A DNA stretch of 64,000 bases from Ischnura elegans (GCF_921293095.1 NC_060253.1:94939073-95003072); one strand, 5' to 3'; counted from the stretch's first letter, positions 42,971-56,129 are shown. Notes: generated by a model not told the origin, from the letters alone. Made by a program: numbers and translations.

Positions 42971-43430
42971 GCGCTAATTAACTTCTTGTTCTATTACAGC
43001 GTTTTGACATTTCTGAGAGAGAGGTGCTGAAATTGATATGTCACGTGGGATACAATTTCGAAGTATGCTTTGGAGCATTTCATAATATGCTATTTATTTT
43101 TTGTTGGCTTGCCTAATCACCAAACTGATTAATAATACATTTACGCACCTATACTTTACCTCTCTAAGCTTTCCACGCTAAATTTATCTTATCTTAGGAG
43201 AACGCTAATTAACTTCTACGTCTCTCACCTAATTTTACATTTTTTACGTTTCTAAGAAAGCGATCGGCGCTGAACGTGGGATACATATTCGTAAAGTATG
43301 TTTTGGATGCATTTAATTTGCTATTTATTTTTGCTGGCTTGCCTAAACACGCAACTGATTAGGAATACATTTACGTGCCCATGCTCCGCCTCTCTTGGCC
43401 TTCAAGAACAAATTTCTGCTTTTGCATTCC
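42971..43430. repeat. Tandem duplication, unit 231 bp
   Basis: CGCTAATTAACTTCT recurs at 42972 and 43203. Units share CGTGGGATACA, GCTATTTATTTTT, TGGCTTGCCTAA and AATACATTTACG in order. It abuts the GC-rich domain on the right. Confidence 0.9.
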
Positions 43431-45433
43431 TTATCGCGTTTAAAGTATGTGCTTACGTTTCTAAGAAAATGAGGGGAGGGAGTGCAAAGAGGGTGGAGTG
43501 GGGGGAGGAGGTGGGTGCGCAATTGGCGGGATGAAAAGGAGGAGGGGGGAGAGGGGGGAGGGGGAAGGTTTGGAGGGGAGGGCGGAGGGGAAGGGGGAGG
43601 TAGGGGAAGGAGGGGAGGGGGCGGCGCACGGCGCCTGGCTGCGGCAGCCATCGCCCCACTCGCAGTCTGTGACAGAGTGCAGCCCGTGTAGCACACGCGA
43701 GCGGCGGCGGAGAGGCCGCGGGGACTCCGAAACACAAGTACTCTCTGCACCACCACCTAATCCACCATCCCTTGTGCCCCTTATTACTCTCCAACCATTC
43801 CACTGAGGCCCAAACAGACCACCCTCTTCCCTATCCCTCCTATGCCCCCAATCACTCAACGCATACTCTAACCCGCCCCTCATAAGCCGCCTCCACAGCC
43901 TCGCCCCCACCCCCCCCAATTACCCCCAACCCCTCCCTCCCACCCCCCCTCTCTTGGGCGAAAGGTGGAGGAGTGGAGGGGACAAGGGGACCACCCCCCC
44001 GACGCTCTGCGAAAAAATAAGAAGACGCCGCCGCGCACATTTTCTGCATAAATAGTTGCATGCGCCCGTGTACGGAAGCGTGTGTGAAGGAGCGAGTGGA
44101 AGAACGCAGTCGACTCCCCCGCCTTTACACCGGGTTGTGCATCTGCTCCTGAAGCTGGTCACCAGAGTCACCCCATGGAAGGCAAGCAGATATTTTGCGA
44201 GAGGAAAATGGTAACGTTTCCACCTCTCCCAACTCCACACCGTTCCCTGCTCGTCTGGGTACGCTGAGTGGGCGTAAATGTGAAGTACCCGACAATTTCT
44301 GACACCAAACAACGCACCTGTCCACTCAGAGACGCGCTTCTCTGGCCACCGACCCCAAACGCTAAAGAAAACGCCGGAAAGAAGAAAAGTCAGCAGAGGA
44401 GAAACCAAAAAGGAAGAGGAGGAGAATACATATCGTATTAATGAAGAAAAAGGGTTGAGGGAGAAGGGGGAGAGAAGTGATAGAGGAAGGGGAAGTCAGG
44501 AGCAACGCCGAAGCCAAAACGTATCCCGCATCTTTCCCCCCCCTCACCCTCTCCGGACTCCGCCAGGCGGTCCCGCCTACTCCTGTATTATTACCGCCGG
44601 CACGCCCCTCTCCCACTCTTTCTTTCCTTCTCTCTCTCTGAGCGGCCCGACGAGAGAAGTGACCCTGTTTCCACCGATGCACAGCTGAGGTGAAGGGGGA
44701 AGTGCCTTTGGAAGTTGTGCCGCTGCGGGGGAGGGAGGCGGTCAGAGTGGCTGCAGGTGGCGGCGATGCAGAACAGAGCGGGGACAAGCGGAGAGGAAGT
44801 GGTGGCGAAGCAGAGGACACCTTCGAGGGAGGCTACCTGCCGTTCGAGGGGCGATTCCCGCAGTGCGAGCACGAAGAATAATTAATAACAGTGGTGGTGA
44901 TTAAAAAAAAGGAATGGACATTCCCACGCATTGGTGGTGATCCTACCGTGAATTGCTCACTGTGAGGAGAGGGTACTGGAATCGAAGTGGCGAACCAAAA
45001 AAAAGGTGGGACAAAAAGTGAAGTGGAATAATCGCCACATATATCTGGGTGCGAAACAAAACAATACTCAGAAGAAATATGATAAGGCGGCGGAACGAGA
45101 AGTGACGAGTTTCAACCCTGACACAAACAAGGACATTAAGTTGGGGCTACTTCCCAATTATATCCCTCGAATTTCAATATCTTACCCTCAAGTGACGAGA
45201 AGAAATACTAACGCTCACTGGACCATTAGAAACAGTGTACATGAAAGAAACATTAGAGAAGATCATTAGAATTCCATCTCCAAACGACTCTCCACTCCTA
45301 CATCAGCCTACGTGAGCCCCGGTTTCCCAAAGCGGGAAGGGAGAAACAATAAAACCCTGAAGAAACTGTGCGCACCCGGGACCGGAAAATCGTCCCGGCA
45401 ATAAAACCGCCCCCATAACAACCACCGGCTCCG

Positions 45434-45454
45434 AAACCAACCAACCAACCAACC
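45434..45454. repeat. (CCAA)n microsatellite
   Basis: Short run of ACCAACCAACCAACCAACC inside the GC-rich domain. Confidence 0.85.
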
Positions 45455-45518
45455 CTCTGCCCCTTTTAGCCACTGGGAGACAATCGTACTCACGTTCACA
45501 CGACCATCTAATCGGCGC

Positions 45519-45556
45519 TATATAGATCGATCGCGAAGGAGAGAGAGAGAGAGAGT
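45519..45556. promoter_or_regulatory. TATA box beside a GA repeat, candidate core promoter
   Basis: GGCGCTATATAG lies next to GATCGATCGCG and a GAGAGAGAGAGAGAG run at about 45540-45555. TATA plus GAGA elements are typical of insect promoters. Direction and start site cannot be fixed. No downstream gene was found, so this rests on motif context alone. Confidence 0.3.
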
Positions 45557-45779
45557 GGAAGGGGGGGAGGGTTGAAGAGGGGCGGAAGGACCCCCTGTGC
45601 CCCTCTCGGTGTGTCGAGGGGGAGAAAAGAGGGACCCCGTGGCGGTGCGCGGAGGAGGCGCTGGGCTCTGAGAGAGAGACGGAGTTGAAGAGGGAGGGTG
45701 TAGGAGGAGGGAGTGGCCACGATTGGGAGAGGAGGGGGACGTGTGGAGGCAGTGGTGGAGGCGGTGGTGTTACTCAACG

Positions 45780-45862
45780 GGGGGCGGTCCTGGTGGTTTT
45801 TGAGATAGAGGACGGCCGCATCGGGCACTCTGCGTGGTGAGTCTCCCATTTGAATGATCACG
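45780..45862 (-). repeat. Duplicated segment A at the edge of the GC domain
   Basis: Matches 46866-46955 in direct orientation. Minus-strand translations are alike: QMGD-RRVPDAAVLYLKNH here and QMGG-GRLPDDTVLYLNNH there. No larger coding context is visible. Confidence 0.65.
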
Positions 45863-46029
45863 ATATAAGGCGTGCCTTAAACCCAAATGCCAAAATGTTA
45901 TCCCAAGAGTACGCATCACTCTCCCTTGATCGGTCTTTTTTTCGTGAAAAATAACTCGTTCAAAACTATCCTACGTCTAGATATAAGCTTTCGCGACTCG
46001 TGATAATTATACACATTGTATTATAAGCC

Positions 46030-46165
46030 AAATACGTTGATAATGTCAATATTTTAAATTACTTTAATTCAAAGAGTCTTTAGGACATAAAAATAAAGTC
46101 GAGCTGTGAAAATAACTGAAATCCTTTTCTTTCATGACTCATTCCGAATTTATTTTAATCATAAA
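46030..46165 (+). repeat. Dispersed repeat, partner at 52590
   Basis: TTACTTTAATTCAAA, the AGCTGTGAAAATAA region, ATCCTTTTCTTTCATGA and GCCGAATTTA-like segments align in the same order with 52590-52725. Unclassified. Confidence 0.7.
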
Positions 46166-47892
46166 ATAGCTTACACCAGAAGTTTTGACCCGACTTTGTT
46201 TCATCATTTCCCACGACAAAGTGACCAGCATTGGGTCATGAAACGTCCGGCCAAATCTCCTGGTGCTCCACGCGGCATACACCCCATGAATTATTATTAT
46301 GGTATCATTGTGAATCTTTTCTGGGTTTATTAAGTAGACCCTCGTCAACGTTTGCTTAATTTGAGCCCAGTATTTTCTCGGTTGTATTTTTTTTGTACTT
46401 GAGATAAAGGCAAATATTGAGAAAAATCTAGCCTATATACCATGAACTTCTCTAGATAATGACTTAAATTATTAGGAGTCATGCATCGTGAAAAAAACTG
46501 AATACGACCGGTCGAGAGATAGGTATGCGTCCTCTTGCGTAAAAATCTCGTAAAATTCTTCCTGCCTCCGACGACCGGGTTCGAAGCTTGAGAAATAGAT
46601 TAAATCTCAATATTGTGGTAGTAATGAAGTATTTGCGCTAAATCTTTCAGTCGCAGTTAGTTTTAAATAATACAATTAACTTTTAAGAAAACATGCACAT
46701 GCGCAAGCCTAGCCCAACTTGGTTATGCGGGAAATTTAGTTTTTTGTTATTCTTATCGCATTCCGAAGGTTTCTGAACGATAGGATGGATTTTAAAAAGC
46801 CATAAAATATGATTGATATGCATAATGGCATAAAATTATGGCAAAATGTCGTGAAGCATATTGTTAATCACAACAGGAGGAGGTCCGCGGTGGTTATTGA
46901 GGTAGAGCACGGTGTCATCGGGTAATCTACCTCGTCAGCCGCCCATTTGAAAGTACATGATGGAAGGCATATGGGAGACCTGGCATTATTGGACCCATAA
47001 TGGTAACTCGAGCTGAAACTAAAAAAAATTAAAAAGCATAAAACTGGCAACAGCTTACGGATGGAGCTATGATAAATTACAGTATTCTGTAACCAAGGTT
47101 CGAACACTTTATTTCTTTCACTCACATGAGATATATTTTACTTTTTACAATGGACTTATGTTTTCCTCATTGATTCAACTTAGCGTTATTAACTTAGTTG
47201 AATCTTGAATAATTAAACTTGGCAATTTTCCATATAAATTTATTTTTAATGCCCCTTTTGGTGGTATTTATCCGTCATCTTCTCTGGAACTCTAATTTTG
47301 TCCCACTTTTTTTAAATTAATGACGACAGAACTTCGCTTTCCAAGCCAGATTTACCTACTTCATACGTATTTCATCTTTTTTGCATCAGGCGCTATTTCT
47401 GATCACCTAATACATCTAACGGCATATTTCGGTAGCGCACAGCATGTACGAGGTTTTTCATGTTCTTTTCGCTGTTTTCATCCTCTATTTGTTTGGAAAC
47501 TTGGTGTAAACTGAGTATGCTTGGATCACATCTAAACTTAAAAGAAAAGTAAAATCGTTTGGAAAATGTACAAATTTAATCATTCATCATCCCATTAGAT
47601 TTTAAAAGCGACACGATGATATCCTTGGAAGTTTTCTCGGGATATACACCGTAGGGATTGTTTCCAATTCAACATACGTATCGGGCACGGACCCGTTCCC
47701 GAAGCGAATTCCTTTGAAATTACCTGCGGTTATGCGGAACCCAGATTGTTGGGATAGAGGAGCATCGTCCAGTCATTGCGGAGACCTGGCAAACAGGATT
47801 CTCTGAAATACTAACCCGGCGGCGTACCCAAGACTGCTTCACTTACACATTTGACCCGGAAACGGTGAATCCTTACGACACAGTGCTAACTT
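46166..47892. other. No gene recognised (apart from duplicated segment B)
   Basis: AT-rich. Near 47168-47205 a GATTCAACTTA/TTAGTTGAATC pair could form a small hairpin. No coding motifs. Confidence 0.4.
46866..46955 (-). repeat. Duplicated segment B
   Basis: Second copy of the segment at 45780-45862, about 1.1 kb to the right. Shared bases include GGTGGTT-TTGAGGTAGAG and CATCGGG. Confidence 0.65.
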
Positions 47893-47966
47893 GTGTCGGC
47901 TTGGCGGAGTGGTTTAAGTTTTCCTTCCCACCTCAAAGTTCCGGATTCGAATCCCCAAATACTAGC
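47893..47966 (+). mobile_element. tRNA-like SINE head
   Basis: TGGCGGAGTGGTTTAAG (A box, tRNA-Leu/Ser style) and GGATTCGAATCC (B box) are about 35 bases apart. The acceptor stem does not pair and no variable arm is clear, so this is probably the 5' part of a SINE and not a tRNA gene. Confidence 0.6.
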
Positions 47967-49193
47967 GGAGATTATTTGAGGATTCTTGACTAAGACTTGA
48001 ATAGAGTATGCTTCAGGAGGTACAAAATGAAATTAATTACCGTAAAAAAAATGCGAGGACCCACTTTTCAATGATATTATATCATATTAGGTATAACCCT
48101 CAGGTTGAATCTTTACGGGACCGCCCTTAACAGTATGTACTGAGCCAAAATTCCAAATAGGATATAATTAACCTTGTGGTCCACCAGAGCTCAAAATCCA
48201 CATTAAAATGGTGAGAATGCGGGGAAGTGATTTAGGCCCAGGATAAGACAACTTATTTTTCTTTATAGAATTTTTGCTGCTATAACATCATATTCAAGAA
48301 ATAGCATCAGGACTAATCATTTCTGAGAAATGTTCTTAATAAATCCTAATCCAGTTTTACTTACAATACGTACGTGTCCAATTAAGTTGCATAGATGCAT
48401 CAATATGCTTCGGTCTGCAGGGTAATTTTTTTCGTCAGAAATTATTTATTGAAATTATTATCTACGTGCTTTCCGAGTATTCTCGAGAATTTTGCTCTCC
48501 CTTAAAGTACTGCCCGTATGGATTTTATCTGAAAGACCGGCGTTAACGATCAGCTATTGTATCTTTTTCCGCCATTCTAGCGATCCCTACGTCCTCGGCT
48601 CATATTAATCACGCTGATAAGTACGTCCTTCCGAATTATTCCAATACTCCGATACTATTAAGTATTGCTTAGCCACGTCTCCGGATGAGCGTCCCTCTCG
48701 CGACAAAAAAATCAACAGAAAAAAACTAAATAAACAGCCGCAACGATTAAAGTTACATCAACTATTTTTTGTTTCCATGAAAATTCATTTTATTCGAGGA
48801 AGAGATAACTCGCGCGAAACAACTTTATCGCGGACTACGATGGAGTCGGAAGTTTCCGAGAAATGCAAATGTTTATTGACGTGTTTATCATCCACCCTGC
48901 AGCACTTCACTCCGGGTGATTCCCATTTGAATTCTTTTTGACGCATCGTGTTTTGTTTTTATTTCTCTTTTTCATTTCTGTACGCCCAACTTACTGTGCA
49001 TTATTTTTTTCCGATCGGGCGGTGGCGCACTAGCCGATAATTTTTTTAACGAATGAGGCAAAGCAATGATTTTTTTAAACGTTACACGTTTTTTTGCACA
49101 ACTTTAGAGAGTTCTTTAACCATTAGGGGGAGTGTACAAGGCTAAAAGTTGTCGATAAAATGAGGTAAAAGCACATAAAAGTATAAAAAGGAT
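47967..49193. other. No gene or classified repeat recognised
   Basis: AT-rich spacer. The first few hundred bases may be SINE body, without proof. Confidence 0.4.
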
Positions 49194-49455
49194 CAGTGGC
49201 GTAACTAGGAATATGATTCGGGGGGGGGGGCTGGAGTGGCGACCCCTCCCCCCAGGCAACGGGATGTCCGAGAAAATTTTTCAAAACTGACTAGCTTGGA
49301 AATATGTTTCACACTATTTTGGCACAAAAAAAAATTCACTTTAAGCAGATGCAGTTATTATCTGTCAAAACTAGACAATAGTTTTAAATATTTTTTTATT
49401 TCTCTGAGGCTTTGGGGGGGATCTATCCCCTCATCCCCCCATACTTACGCCACTG
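49194..49455. mobile_element. hAT-type MITE, 262 bp
   Basis: Termini CAGTGGCGTAACTAGG and, in reverse complement, CAGTGGCGTAAGTATG. Flanks AAAAGGAT and AATAGAAT agree at six of eight bases. G-run after the left end and C-run before the right end as in the copies at 2786 and 26121. Non-coding. Confidence 0.85.
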
Positions 49456-52400
49456 AATAGAATGTTAAAATAATAACCTGCAATATGTCCACGATGCAAT
49501 CCAGCCACCACTAGATTGAGTTATGTATCCCATTCCCAATTCAATGTTGAAATTTAATTTTTGTCAATCTAATTACAATTCACACGATTGCTAATTTGAG
49601 AGAATTTGATTACCACAGTACATCAGTGTAAGGCATCTTACAACGGAGTATTTGTTTATTTGTATATTCCATCGGCTTTTACCCCTTAGAAACATATACT
49701 TAGAAAATAAGAACACTTCTGCAAAAGTTCGAGTAAAACCTGTGCCGCCGCATCCGGCTCATAACACGACGGAAAAATTTTACATTATCCTTCATAATAA
49801 CTTAGGAAGAAATTTTCCTATTTGCTAAAGGCTTTTTTCGCTTTTTTTTTATATAACCGGAGAAATAAAGACGTACGGCAGAGTTTTCACGAAAGAACGG
49901 TCGACGCAAAGTATGGAATTATTCGAGAACTTTCGCGTTCACTAAAATGCCAACCTGTAAACTATCGAATGCTCAAGCCCACATTTCGACGAAAATAAAC
50001 GTTCCTTTTTAGCATTTTCATTAATAGCCCTTTATCCATCCTAAATAACCATAATAGCCGAAAAAATCTTCCGAAAAAAATATTATATTCTTTGCTAAAT
50101 GAAACATCAGAAATACCCGGTGAATATAAAGTATGATAATGGGAAAGTACTTGAAAATTATTAAAACGATATGTTAAATTTTCGCAAAAATTGAAAAAGT
50201 AAGCTTCTTCCTATATCAGGCACAACAATCCTATGTATAGCTGAACTTATGAGTACCTATGCTAATTATGATGAAGAAATTTTCCTGTAAACAGCTATGT
50301 AGAGCATCAAACATTCCTAAAATATTTTGAACCATAAATGATGAAAGCGGCCTCTACATAATCCATTAAGTATCATTTTTTTAGGTTTGTACACGTGTTT
50401 CTAGCGAAAATAATTCGACAAAGAGGCATGTCTCTCGGATAATGATAACAGGGACTCGTTGTGGTACCTTTGAAACATAAAAGTTAACATCTATATATTG
50501 TAACATTTAATTCTTAATGCAGCTCATCAATCATATCAACTACAAAAGTTTTCTGCAAATAAAAACATTTCATGGAGAAAATTTAATTCACTGATTTCTG
50601 GAATGATTTTTTTCGCTGTGTCTCAAAACTTTTCTCGAATAGTCATAATCGCACCACTCTTAAAATTTTGGAAAATATTTTAAACTAACACGGTGGTATC
50701 GCGAGAATATTAGTGAGCCTTTCGTCACAAGAAGATGATTTTTCAGACAGCATACAATACCAAGCCATAAAAAGTTTCATACACCTATATAGATAAAGTG
50801 ATTTGGTTCGGCGGAAATAAGCCACGGCATTAGGTAATGGTGATTTTTTAAACAAACTAGAAAAATAATTATAATTACAGCAATAATTTTTGCCAATTAT
50901 ATGTAAGCCAAATTCAATTCCGATTTTTTCATAATATAATCATAATTCTAATTCCCATCTGGTTTATTTTATGAGCGAAAATGAGTTTATATTTTAAACG
51001 AAATGTAAATGTTTAGGAATAATCCTTGATTATTATATTCTCTCAAACCATGTAACGACTGCTCTTAAGGTTTTTAATGAGCTGGAACATTTATATCATT
51101 GGTAATGAAAACCAGCATCAAAATGAATATTTCTACAGACGAAGTCTTCAATTCCCGGGGCAGATAATGGGCAAATAGAAGCTATTGCCATCGGAGCTCT
51201 ACTTACTCTGTAATACTGCAAATAAAAAGAATTGGAGTATTTTTTCGTATTGACTCACTTTATCATTCGTTTGAAGACTGGAAAGAAAAGGTACAGGCCC
51301 CTTCCAAGTATTCCAGTCGCACACGTCCGCCTCTCTCCCGAGGAAACTTTCAGATCACACCCGGTTAAGGTATTGGATCGCCCCAGAAACTCGGCAGGCT
51401 CAGTAAAACGTCAATTTTTCCGGGAAATCGAGTACCTACAGAGCTATTCCACCGAATAATCGAATGAACTAGGGCTTTTATAGAGAATATATAACAGCGG
51501 ACAGTGACCGACATTCTGGAGAGTGCATTCAGCCTCATGTTCACATTTCAAGTAATTTTTTTATCGGAACTAATATAACGAGAAATTGAAAAAAATGTCA
51601 TAAAAACAATATTTTACGTTCAATTACCAGTAGCTTAGAATAAACTGTGATTTAACGAGCGTAATAAGAAAATCTTGAAAATGAAATAACTTTTTTTCGT
51701 TATCTTTTTTTGCAAAGTTAATAAGAGTAATTTATCATCATGATTTATTAATACGTATAACAGCACATAATTCCATAAAAATGAATACCAGTTGTGTGAT
51801 GAATGAAATGGAGCAAAAGGAAGTGGACAAGGTCTAACTAGAATAATTTTATTGAAAGAACCGAGACAAGTGGTACATAAAAGTTTTCAATTTGAAATTT
51901 GATATTAAGGTAAAAAACATGTGTGCTTATTAGAGGGCAATATTCAAATTTAAATGAAAATAGGAAATGAAATGCCATAGGAAAAACATCTTACGGACAA
52001 AAAGGTACCATACTTACTTGAAACATAGTACTATACTTCTGTGTTCTCATTAAAGAATGATTTTATCGCCTATTATCAGTGAAAAAATGCTTTTCTAATT
52101 GCTATAAGACCTAATTTTTACCTAATTTGAGAGAAAGTATTATTCTAACATGAAATGCATTGACGTAAGTTCTTTCACAAATTCTGAATTTCATGCACTT
52201 AGTTAACGTTATCTGTTTACAGCAAGCAAGGGAGAATTATGGAATACAGGGAAGTCATTTGGAACAACATGTTTCCCCTACCATAACATACGTATTTCCC
52301 GTTGAAGAACAGCATCATTGAACATATTGATTTCAAAAATAGTATTAATTTATTACGCTGAATCCCACGTTCGCAATGAGAAATGTTTGTACTTTTCCAG

Positions 52401-52589
52401 ATTTGCAATGAAAAATAATGACTTAGTGGCATATTCCATAAAAATAATACAGCTTCCTCAAAAGAACATTGCAATAATCGTTACTTATCGTCACTCACGC
52501 CTAAAACGTCCTGAAAATTTTCCATTAAGGTTTTTGATATTCAAAGCGTTATTGAACAATTGATTGCATCACATACGTTGATTGTGTCT
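49456..52589. other. AT-rich stretch, no gene recognised
   Basis: Only short frames. The 75-codon frame at 51232-51459 lacks motifs. Confidence 0.4.
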
Positions 52590-52725
52590 ATATGTTAAGT
52601 TACTTTAATTCAAAAGGTCATTAGGATACTAAACCAGAGAGAAATGAAGCCCAGCAGTGAAATTAACCAAATATCATTTCTTTCGAGATTCATGCCGAAT
52701 TTACTTTTAGGTTTAAAACAGCCTG
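52590..52725 (+). repeat. Dispersed repeat, partner at 46030
   Basis: Direct-orientation partner of 46030-46165. About three quarters of positions agree by eye. Confidence 0.7.
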
Positions 52726-53752
52726 CTTTGCCCTTAGCTTCATAAGATAATCGAAATTATTAATCGTTTTATGCCAAAAAATAAACGGGAATAAATAAAA
52801 ATAAATTCAGCAGATAACCTGGGATTAACCGTTTTATGCTTAAAACTAATACCACAAAATATTTGTTACAGTATTTTTACACGAAAACCTAGAACTTTAT
52901 GGAATTAACTCCAGTAAGATAAGTCAGTTTTTATGGTCGATCGCTCTTACGAGCTTTCGAACCGATTTCCATGCACTTAGCCACGTTCGGTAAAGTGTTT
53001 ACTAGTCCCCGCGTTCTTCGGTACCGTTCCAAAACCGTCTTCATCCGACGGAAACCCTCACTACGCGGTGCAAATACCCAGCCTCTCCCCCGACGCGCGC
53101 GGCCATTAACTCATCAGAATCAAAGTGCCAGAGTCAAGATAGACAAAGTGTCGGCCGGAGAGTGTGCACTACCAACCCCTCACCACCCTGTTTACCGCGC
53201 CAAGATTCCTCGAACTGCTTTTATATCTCCCGCATTGTAAGACTTAAGAGCACCCAAGGATTGACACCAATACTCATCTTCCGCCTGGTCCTTTCTCAGA
53301 TGCCTCCAAGATAAAAGGCCTTTTTGAAATAAAGGGAAACCTCACTCACAATAGTAGTGTGATAGTGAAATACTAAGTATTATATTTTAACCCTCTTCGT
53401 GCCTCGGGACGATATACGGGCTTTTACTTCTCTACCGAAAAGTGCCACGAGCCGAAATATCGGGTTTGAGATAGGTAGATGTTCAAAATAATAATTTTAC
53501 ATTAACTTTACTATTGGATAAAAAATTTAAGATTAAATATTAAGTTGAAAATAAATATTGCAAGAGGAAAATAAAAAAGAGCATGACGATATTCCAAAAA
53601 TTGACATAAAAGAATTCTCTTCTCTATGGTGGCACATTTTATTTTAATACCTTTGGCATTTCTCTTCAGTATCACCCTAAGCAGGATGAACTAAGAGACA
53701 CCCCTAAAAAACACAGAAATATAAACCATATAAAATAAACGTCAATAATTCA
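52726..53752. other. No gene recognised; short GC-richer part
   Basis: Positions 52930-53240 are GC-richer with CpGs, and GCTTTTATATCTCCC near 53218 could be TATA-like. An 89-codon basic frame there (52971-53240) has no recognised domain. Confidence 0.35.
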
Positions 53753-53822
53753 GGGGGTAGGCGTGGTGCGTTTGTAGATAAGGCGTTCAACTCGAGTGTC
53801 CCGAGTTCAAATCCGATAGAAG
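53753..53822 (+). mobile_element. tRNA-like SINE head
   Basis: GTAGGCGTGGTGCGTTTGTA followed by a B box GAGTTCAAATCC at 53802-53813. The acceptor ends do not pair. Probably a decayed SINE. Confidence 0.5.
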
Positions 53823-56129
53823 CCATGAAACATTTCAAAATAAAATCCCTCGAGGTGCGTGGGAAAGGTCCCATGTATCCTAAGTGCGTTTCATTCACGC
53901 ATCCAGTGGCTTAGTCAATGGAAAGCCCTTTCGAAATCACATTTTAAAGCGCTTAGCGAGTACCGGAATGGTGATGAGACAAGGTATAAGTAGAGGTAGA
54001 GGAAGATAATGTTTTTTTGCACGTATAATCGCATAGAGTAAGCGTCTTTCATAAAAAAAAACTCTCGGCCTATCGAATCAAATAAAAGCATCATTAAAAT
54101 TCCCAAACTTGCAATCCACCACCAGCGGCACTTGGTTCAGCATATTTAGTTAAGGTCAGGAAAGTACAATATGCTAAAACTATGATTAGTGGGGGAGAAT
54201 ATTCAATGCAAAAATATAGGTACAAGATATTCTTTTTCATTTATGATAATTCATTGTTTCCGAGAAGCTAATACCAAGCATGCTTGCCTTAAAATTCCAT
54301 TACACGCATATTAACATGAGCTGCTGAATCGAAAACTTATTGAAATAATATTTTATAAATTTGAGACTGAGGAAGCGAACATTCAAAAATCATTCAATAA
54401 TTACCCTCTACGAATGGTAAATCTACAAGTTCGCGTATGGGTGAGTCAGGAAAGATCATAAATTCATCTGAGAACTGATTCATTCAAGAACTGAATTGTT
54501 GATAATTCCACAATAGTAACTTTGAAGTACGAAACGGTATTATGCGATCACTTGATGTACTCCAAATGCCCATAGTGTAAAATTCTTTGAAATAGAAAAT
54601 TTTCTCCTTCTATAAATGATCAAGATTAAAATTCAAAGATTGTCTCGATGGCCGTAAAATAAATACCTTACTTTCAAAAAAAAAAAAAAAAAAAAAAATG
54701 AAAACTATAACAAATAAAATCCTCCCTATCATTCGTAAACTTGCAAATTAAAATAAACTGATATATTGACTATCCCTTCAATAACCTATAGATAGCTTTC
54801 CATTTGAAATTACGCGTTCAACTCTTTCAGTAATGGGCAAGCGCTTTTTTTTTAACAAAGCTTACTTTAGTCCTATTCTAGCTACTCCTCCAGCTGTAGT
54901 TCCCAAAATTAAATTATCGTAGAAACGCCTTGTGCTTAAGTTCATAGTATTTGCGTTTTTCAGAGAATGTCTTAGTACCTATTTAAATATAAACAATCTG
55001 GGAAATAAAAAAACATGTGACAAGGCGAATCAGGGTTGTGTAACCACTTTAGTTAGAGTGAAAGTTACATCCAGAAAAAAAATATTCGAAGCCAGGTAAT
55101 TTTATTAGTTTTTTGCAATGAAAAGTTTCGAAAATATTATGCTCAAACGCAGGCATCGCATAAAACCTTTGTGAGAGCAAGGGACTTCCCTCATCATCGC
55201 CTTCACAACACACCACGTAATCCTATTCCCTATCAACGGTGTTCCCTGTTATCTACTCACTTCCACCTTATCTCAATCAAAAGCACTATTTGCTTTCAAA
55301 GCTTATCCACACAAGTAACGTTTTCCAAATTGCACGTGGCATAAGTCCGCGATCATACTGCTTAGCTTCCATTAGGTCGCATTGGACTTGATTAAACGTT
55401 GAAACATGATAGTTATTTAGTTTAGAAGATGTGGCCAGCGAATTTGTATCTAAGAGACGCCTAATCTCATGTTTTCAGATCATATAGCTTATTGCGATCC
55501 ATATGGACAAAAGTTAAAGGAGGGATTATATCATTTTGGAGGCCACGAAGCATAACATTCATTTCAAATAAATAATGAATGCAATCATTATCATTTAACT
55601 TTAATTTCTTACTTCAGTAATGGCTCAACTAACTTAAAAATTGTGAAAAATTCATAAACTCTCAACGGTAGGTTGAAAGTGAAGACTAACCTAGTGTTTT
55701 CACATCAAATTAAAATGATTTTTATTTATAATTCTGTGTTTTTCAAATCTCTTATATAGTATTTCTTGCATTTTAATCATAGTATTTTCAGATCATGATA
55801 TGAATTGAAGTGATATTTTATCACACATAAGGAAGGTAAGAATTAAGCTACGTAACACACAGTGGCATCGATTGGATTTTTTTATCGAAAAAATTTACTC
55901 CATATTACTTGTATTATTCTAATTTTACACCAATCTCAGCCATAATATACCAAAACCGAGTTAAGATTTTTTTATCCCACGGTTTCAACACACTATTGCC
56001 TTCTGTTTGAGCCTATTTTATCCCCAAGTTAATTCAACCCAAGTATTGGAATTGAAATACCGTAAAAAGGATTGAATTACTGATAATTCAGTATTAATAA
56101 ATACAATGATTTGGGCACGTTTTATTTTA
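53823..56129. other. AT-rich stretch, no gene recognised
   Basis: Contains a run of 23 A at 54676-54698 and nothing else identifiable. Confidence 0.4.
54676..54698. repeat. Poly(A) tract
   Basis: 23 uninterrupted A. It could mark a retroposed 3' end, but the sequence before it was not recognised. Confidence 0.9.

Larger units (their letters stand above)
43460..45860. other. 2.4-kb CpG- and GC-rich domain with alternating strand-biased tracts
   Basis: The AT-rich sequence turns sharply GC-rich here. Plus-strand purine tracts (43470-43620; 44680-44830; 45535-45760) alternate with pyrimidine tracts (43740-43960; 44530-44650). CpGs are frequent. The many overlapping long frames, some Pro/Ser-rich and some Gly/Arg-rich, are explained by composition, and none carries a recognised domain. 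It is the best candidate in the window for a CpG-island-like promoter with 5' untranslated exons of an unseen gene. It could also be a GC-rich repeat. Confidence 0.55.

Noticed and set aside
43343-44872. Several long overlapping frames (70-160 codons) on both strands in the GC-rich domain
   Set aside because: They overlap one another in up to four frames, are low-complexity Pro/Ser or Gly/Arg peptides and have no domain. Scarcity of stops in GC-rich DNA explains them.
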